DNA from: Blastocladiella britannica
Taxonomy: Eukaryota; Blastocladiomycota; Blastocladiomycetes; Blastocladiales; Blastocladiaceae
Length of the DNA: 45,709 nucleotides
NCBI GenBank assembly: GCA_025349905.2
Contig: MU624587.1
Coordinates: forward strand, 1-45,709
Reading direction: 5' to 3'
In this document: positions 40,425 through 45,709 of the stretch, in pieces
Position numbering within the stretch: the first letter of the stretch is position 1
How the letters are laid out: each line of letters starts with the position of its first letter
Position numbers and translations under genes: made by a program
Notes under the pieces: generated by a model
What the model was told of the DNA's origin: nothing
What the model saw: only the letters and a program-made list of their open reading frames with translations
The model's database searches: none

Positions 40425-43400
40425 TTACCCCGTCTTGAAGACATCTAGCACGACTCGGCGTGCGACGCGCCATTCGTCGTCGCCCACGCACACCAGGACC
40501 ACCGTCCCGCCCTCGAGCGCGCCGTCGGCCTCACTGGGTACCGACAGTGCCGAGACACTGCGTCCGGCCGACCCGCCCGCGGCCGCCTGCGATCCGGGCC
40601 TTTGGCGAGCCGGTGCCCCAAACACGCGTGCGCGCGCGCGCTCGAGCATGGCCGCGCGCACCGCTTTGACCACCGCCTCGATGCGGCGCGGCAGGCCGTC
40701 ACCTGATCCCCCCGGTGCTGCTGCTGCTGGTGACGATGACTCAAATGCGTGGGGCCGGAACGCTACGGGAACGCTGAGGTCGAGCGCGTCGCGGGGCCGG
40801 AGCTGCGCGATGGTGCGCCGCAACAAGTGCAGGTCCGGGTGCAGTGCGGGAGCGCCCGTCGCCGGGTCGGCGGCGCGCGGGGGGACCGCGGGCACAATGT
40901 GCGCGACCGCGTTGCCCGACGCCAGGTTCGAGTGCTTGGTGACCAGTACCGATCCCAGCGGGTCCACGGCCACGTCTCGGTCGCTGCCAGCGTCCCCATC
41001 CTTTGCGGCGGCGTCAACGAGACCAGGCTGGACCCACTCGCCGAACGACAATGCTGACGACGACGAGGATGCAGGCACCCCCACGTCCTCTTTTTGGGAT
41101 GCCAAGGACAAGTCGTGGTTCTCCCACCACGCGCGGTCGCCCGTCTCGTGCGGCCCCCACATCCCCGCGTCCACAGCAGCGCGACGCACCTGGTCCTTGA
41201 ACTCGCCAAACACCAGCTCGGGGACCATGGACTCGGAGACCTGGCCCACGAGCCCCTCCTCGGCCACCTGCCGCGGCGACCACGCGACCGGGTACGGCAA
41301 ACACACCACGTGCACCGACCGCATCAGGTCAATCGACATGCGGCTGCGCACCGCCACTGCATCGCCCCACGCGGCCGGATTGGTTTCACGCGTGGATCCC
41401 GGCGGCGGGGTTGGAGGTACCAAGTAAGCGGCCAGCGCCTCTTGGTGCGGGACCAGTACCAGCGTCACAATGAACGGCACTTTGAGCTGCGTTCCGAGGC
41501 GAACTGGAAATGACTCGGATTCGAGGGCTGTTGGGGACGTGGTGGGCGCCGAGAGAAGTGGGAAAGGCAGCAGGCCGTCTGGGAACCTTGGCGAGGGAGA
41601 GGTTGTCCGTGACGACGAGTGGGCTGCGCCGCCATGCGGTCCCGGGTGAGATGTGGTAGGTGTCGTAGCGGAAGCGGAGGCGGCGGCAGCAGCAGCGGCG
41701 GCAGCAGGTGCAATCGCCGAAAACAGGCCCGAGAGCTTGCCTTGGACGGCATCGGTTTGCAGGAACCGAAGCGGCGACCATCCTCCCATCACCGGGGTGG
41801 ACGCTGCGGTCGGGGTGGATGGGCTGGAAGGTCCGCTGGGTGTGGTCAGCGGAAGCTCCCTGGCCAGCCGCTGCGACAACTTGTGTTGCAGAGTAGATGC
41901 GCGGCTGCCCGGGGTGGCTGGAATGGGTTTGGGCGCAGAGGTAGAAGATGACGATGACAGGATCGAGGTGGATGCGCGACGAGCGCGAGCCTCGTCTTGC
42001 TGCGACTTGATGAATGCATCCACCTGATCCGAGGACTCGAGCAGAATGGCAAGTGCGCGTTCCACGTCCTTGTCTGCCAAGAAGAGCGCAGCAGATGCTT
42101 GCTCGCTGGTGAAGCCCATTTCCACAATTTGGTTCACCAGCGGATCCTATTTATATATTGTTATGGCATTTGGTCAATTGATATTGAAAACAAAAAACGT
42201 ACCAGTGAAGGACGACGAGCTAGGATGCTTTGGGCATTCAATGACACGTTGGAAGGGACGCTGGCAGTCGTCGTCGTCTCGGCCGCAGACATGGACGCGC
42301 TCCTTGCTCGGGGTCCATCCGTCGGATCAGTGACGAGGGCAAGTTTATCCGCTCCTTTGCCAAGCTGATCGTCGTCATCATCGTCCTCTGACGAGATCGG
42401 GTGCGCCAAGCGCAGCAACTCGGTGCTGGCCGACTTGCGTAGCGTCCTGCGCGGCCCAGCAATAGTAGGTGAAGCAGCAGCGGGCGAAGTTGAAATCCGC
42501 ACCGATCCGTGACTGCCACGGCGGGATCGATCCGATCCCACGTCATAATCCGCACCAGGAGAAACAACAACGACGCTCGCGCGCCGGCTTCGCTTCCCTT
42601 TTGATGAAGCGGGGTCTACGGCAATAGACCGCTCGGTCGCAAACACCTGGCGCATGACGGCAGCGTAGTCGGGTTTGATGCCGTCGCGGGCCATGCGTTC
42701 GAGCACGCGCGCGGCCGCCACAATAAAGAACCGGAACTCGTCGCGCTGGTCGGCCGCCAAGTCCAGCATTTGCGCGTGCCACATGTCGACGGCGGTGCGC
42801 GCATCGGCCTTGACTGCATCTGGCACACGTGGCGGCAGTGGGGGCGGCACTGGCGCTGCCGACGAAAGCGATCCGCTGCTAATACTCCCAGAGGACGAAG
42901 CGGCATGGTGCAAGAGCCGCTTGCCCGCCAGTCGCAGCGGCGCGCCAAGAGGTACGGGCACGCTTTCGGCCACGCGCGCGAGATCAGCTGCGCGTTTCGC
43001 TGCGAGTGCTTGCAGTGCGCCCGCGTACCGCAGCTGCAGGGCCAGTACTGCGTCAAAGAGGCCCGAGACCGACGATTCCGTGACGGTCAAGTACGCGCGA
43101 GCAAATGCCTCGTCGTTTTCGGCTGCTTCGCGGGCCGACAGTAATCCCGCTGTTGATGCTGCAACAGGATGATGGCCTCCCACAAGGCCGGCAATGCGTG
43201 CCGTAAAATCCATGGTGGAAATCACGTCCGGCGGCGGCAAGAGTCCCGGCAGCAGCGATGGGTCGGAGCCGACGCGATCCCAGTGCGATCGGTTGGCATC
43301 GCGCACGGCGTCGGTGGCCTGCTGCTCGAGATCGGGAGCCCGGTGGTCAGGAACAGCGTAGCGCTGGACGAGCTGGGCAACGCGGTCGGCGACGCGCGAG

Positions 43401-43819
43401 CCCTCGGCCAAGAATGCATCCATGGCGTAGGTCTGGCCAAAGTAGGAGAAATGGAGGCGGACGGTGATTCCGCCAGGTACGGTCACGATCGCTCCGTTGT
43501 CGGCACGGGTAGCGGTAGTTTTTGGTTTCGGCGGTGGCGGTGATGGTGGTGACGGTGGTGCGAGTGCCACGACCGGGACTGTTGACTTGCTGACGTCGTT
43601 ACTGCTGTTGTCCTCGTGGACGTGCACGTCGTCAAGAATTGGCTTGCACGGTGGGACCAAGGGCGATGGCGGGCCAGACGCGGCAGGCGAGGTCTGCTTG
43701 CTGTTGGTCTTGCTGTTGGTCTTGCTGTTGTTATTGCTGTTGGCAGTAGCAGTAGCGGCGGTCGATTTGCGATGATTCCGTCCTCGGCCGCCTCGCCGGC
43801 TTCCTTTGCTGCTGGACAT
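40425..43819 (-). CDS. FERRY3: C12orf4/FERRY3-like protein (DUF2362) with a UBA domain
   Basis: Minus-strand exons 42203-43819 and 40425-42146 give 1112 aa. The N-terminal region ITVRLHFSYFGQTYAMDAFL, YAVPDHRAPDLEQQ, ARAYLTVTESSVSGLFDAVLALQ and QRDEFRFFIVAAARVLE follows human C12orf4 in order. The C-terminal half continues it: PVRLGTQLKVPFIVTLVLV, LGSVLVTKHSNL, PRDALDLSVPVAF and RRIEAVVKAVRAAMLE. In animals C12orf4 is subunit 3 of FERRY, a Rab5 effector that couples mRNAs and ribosomes to early endosomes. Unlike the human protein, a UBA domain (DPLVNQIVEMGFTSEQASAALF then DVERALAILLE, about residues 540-576) begins exactly at exon 2, between the two conserved halves. Long Ser/Ala/Pro and poly-Asp linkers enlarge it well beyond the ~550-aa human protein. 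The Met at 43819 is preferred over one at 43936 because codons between have no similarity. Confidence 0.78.
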
Positions 43820-43969
43820 GAAAAGATTCTTTGGCCTTTTTTGAAGAGAAATTTCATTCACGAAAGACAAAAGACGAGAACACACAGGATCCGTGCACTC
43901 ATGAGGCACTCGCTCATACTCACATAAGGCACTCACTCGACCAAGTCAAACTCAACAGGCGCTTCAATC

Positions 43970-44665
43970 TCACTTGTGGGCCGCCTTGGGAACCGTGGGC
44001 TTGGCCGACGACGTCGGAATGACTCCAGCGTGTTCCAGCGACTTCTTCACGGTGGCAGGGTTCACCTTGGCCGCGGGCTGCTGCGCCTTGCCCACGTGGG
44101 TCTGGCCAACCAGCTTGGTGGCCGATCCGGCGGCGGCGGTCTTGGACACGGGCGACGCGGCCTTGGTGGGGCTGGCCGGGGCCGAGCGCGAGGGGGACGA
44201 CGCAGTGACCACCGGCGTGTGGGTGACCTTGGTCTCGACCTTATTGTGCAAGACCTATATGTTCGAAAGTTATTGATGTGAATTGATCGATGGGAACAGA
44301 ACCCAATGCAAACCTTGTGCGCGATCCCGTCGCCGTGCTTCTTCACCTCCTTGGCAATGGCATCGTGCGCCTTCTTGATCGGCGACGAGGGAGTGGCCAC
44401 CGGGATCTTGGACGGCGATGCCTGGTGGGCCGCGTGCGCTGCAGCCGAAGCAGCCGAGCGAGTGGCGGGCGATTTGGGCGACGACACGGAGGCGGCCGCA
44501 CCAGCACCAGCAGCCTTAGTCGGGCTAGTGGGCACCGACACCTTGGAGGGGGTCCCGGGGCGGGCGGTGGACGAGACTGGTTTTTTTTATAAGATCAGAT
44601 CGGATCCCGCAGGCTTTTTTTTTTGGAATGGAATGGAACGAACCGGGAGACTTTTGGCCGGGCAT
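43970..44665 (-). CDS. Small Ser/Pro/Lys/Ala-rich protein with SPxK motifs
   Basis: Minus-strand exons 44644-44665, 44314-44576 and 43970-44254 join in phase to 189 aa. It starts MPGQKSPV and repeats variants of S-P-(T/S/I)-K: TSPTKAAGAG, SSPKSPATRS, ASPSKIPVATPSSPIKKAH, SAPASPTKAASPVSK. A short amphipathic part lies between (DAIAKEVKKHGDGIAHK, VLHNKVETKV). There is no winged-helix domain, so this is not a full linker histone, although such S/TPxK repeats bind DNA grooves in histone H1 tails and are CDK sites. The net charge is basic. Function unknown; nuclear chromatin or cytoskeletal linker are both possible. The 8-codon first exon is supported by phase and by a good AAACCATGC start context. 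Confidence 0.6.
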
Positions 44666-45244
44666 GGTTTAAAAAAAAAAATTGGGGCGAGGTACTGTTG
44701 CGAGAAATTACTTGTCGGTCTTGCGAGCGGAAAGAGAGGTCGTGGTCGTACACTGCGTTGGAAATCGACCAAGTCAAGCTGCTTTTGCGCACCCTCATCT
44801 TTTCTGAAAACGCCACCAACAGCGCACGTGCCTGGCATCAAATTTTTTTTTTTGAAATCTCGATGAATAAATTTGCTCGTCCCCGCCTGCTCCTCGTACC
44901 AAGTCCAATGAGAGTGCTGTGAGGAAATTTATCCGCGCTTCCGACTCTACTACATGACGGAATGGTTTCTTGGTTGAAATTAACTGAGCACGCCTTTTTT
45001 TTGCTATCCTTATGCCAAAATTGTCGGAAAAAAATGATGCGTTATTGTAATTTGCGTCCGACTCGCCCGAGCCGCATCTTGCCGGGTGCATTAAAGGCGC
45101 GGGTGTGTGTTTGACGACTACTATTTACCTGAGTTCTGACAACTCCACGCTAATGTTATTAATGTTATGCCTCTCTTTACTGGTGCCACCTTTCTATAAA
45201 GAGAGCAGCTGTGGTAGCCAGCTCTTGCCGTCATTCGATACTGG
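44666..45244. other. Gene-poor stretch at the right side
   Basis: Contains the promoter of the SPxK protein gene and A/T-rich DNA with several homopolymers (A11 at 44671, T10 at 44843, T9 at 44995). Short ORFs on both strands show no recognisable protein. Base composition is lower in GC than the rest of the window, as expected for transposon-derived or non-coding DNA. Confidence 0.4.
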
Positions 45245-45328
45245 TTGGCCGCAAAAGAAAAATTTGAAGTGTCGCGGCCGCCTCTTTGTAGCAGCAATCT
45301 TTGTGGAATCAGTGAGACTAACGAAAGA

Positions 45329-45499
45329 TCCAGACACCACTCTAAACTCCACGAAACAGATGGGACCGCATCCAACTCCTCAGTGACCTTGTCGTTGGAT
45401 GGGTGGTCCAAGGTCGACTTGCACAGCACTTGTAAACGACGGCACACCATATGGACGAGAATGAATGGCGATCAGCATCTCGTTGTAATCTTTGGACAT
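45329..45499 (+). pseudogene. Possible hAT-type transposase scrap (DGW motif)
   Basis: In one frame the peptide NSSVTLSLDGWSKVDLHS occurs, which resembles the start of the catalytic domain of hAT-like (DUF659) transposases, where (V/I)-x-L-x-(L/V)-D-G-W-(S/T) includes the first catalytic Asp. Upstream and downstream residues do not extend the match convincingly, and there is no ATG-led gene model. It is treated as a fragment; the match is short. Confidence 0.35.
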
Positions 45500-45509
45500 C
45501 CAAAAATGA

Positions 45510-45709
45510 AGTGTGGTGCGCTTGCTGGCCGACTACCAGGGCGACGTTGGCGGGTACAACGCGGCCTTTGACAAGTCGTGCTTGGGTGGGCCCCTCAGCA
45601 AACTGGCGAACCAGTACGCAGCCAACTTCCCTGTGCACATGCGACAGGTGCGGCCCTCATCGACAAGAACGCGTACAAGTACCTCGTCGGTGCGCAGCGG
45701 ATCTCCCTC
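45510..45709 (+). other. Partial ORF at window edge, likely frameshifted or spliced
   Basis: A frame open from 45510 reads VVRLLADYQGDVGGYNAAF, LGGPLSKLANQYAANFPVHMRQ with good codon use. Near 45648 sense appears to pass to another frame reading ALIDKNAYKYLVGAQRISL to the edge. CAG|GTGCGG at that point could be a splice donor (C at +4 as elsewhere here), or there is an indel. No family recognised; the rest lies beyond the window. Confidence 0.35.

Noticed and set aside
1..45709. tRNA, rRNA or snRNA genes
   Set aside because: I scanned for tRNA-like B boxes (GGTTCGANNCC) and conserved rRNA blocks by eye and saw no convincing case; a covariance-model scan would be decisive.

Overview
The window looks like nuclear DNA of an early-diverging, probably zoosporic fungus, perhaps Blastocladiomycota or a chytrid. 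It has GC-rich dense coding, many 55-68 nt spliceosomal introns, very short intergenic gaps, fungal genes (LAS1, CSC1/DUF221, PTR2/POT, glycogen synthase, ArgJ, BCAT with a mitochondrial presequence) and genes usually associated with animals or protists rather than yeasts (a REJ/GPS membrane protein, a UBE2U-like E2, a C12orf4/FERRY3 homologue). The organism is inferred, not proven. All gene models were spliced by hand; in almost every case intron phases close the reading frame exactly.

Layout. 1-3509: partial C-terminus, intron-rich H2A ending in SQEY (+), guanylate kinase (-), KAE1/OSGEP (+). 3525-10295: a ~2071-aa ATRX/ARIP4-type SNF2 ATPase (-). 10470-15268: a seven-helix membrane protein (+), a proline-rich protein (-), LAS1 (+). 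15407-23982: BCAT (+), CSC1-like channel (-), ribosomal protein eS27 (+), mitochondrial malonyl-CoA:ACP transacylase (+). 24231-25576: decayed IS630/Tc1-like transposase plus an unassigned coding tail. 25648-33533: UBE2U-like protein (-), VPS29 (+), peptide transporter (-), proteasome alpha7 (+), ArgJ (+). 33608-39939: REJ/GPS single-pass protein (+), glycogen synthase (-). 40425-44665: FERRY3-like protein with a UBA domain (-) and a small SP(T/K)-rich protein (-). 44666-45709: sparse DNA with a possible hAT transposase scrap and a broken ORF at the edge.

The genes do not form one pathway. Themes are housekeeping (histone, tRNA t6A, rRNA processing, proteasome, ribosome), mitochondrial/amino-acid metabolism (BCAT, ArgJ, MCT1), endosomal traffic (VPS29, FERRY3) and membrane sensing (CSC1, 7TM, REJ/GPS, POT). 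Most neighbours are divergent or convergent with tiny spacers, for example 15 bp between the KAE1 and SNF2 stops.

Most striking points: the REJ/GPS protein with a degenerate GPS cleavage site; a UBE2U-like E2 whose catalytic Cys is Ser; VPS29 lacking the GHTH metal ligands; a UBA domain inside a FERRY3 homologue; an 8-residue insertion at the ArgJ self-cleavage site; and a genome-wide 5' splice-site preference for C at +4 (GTACGT/GTGCGT).
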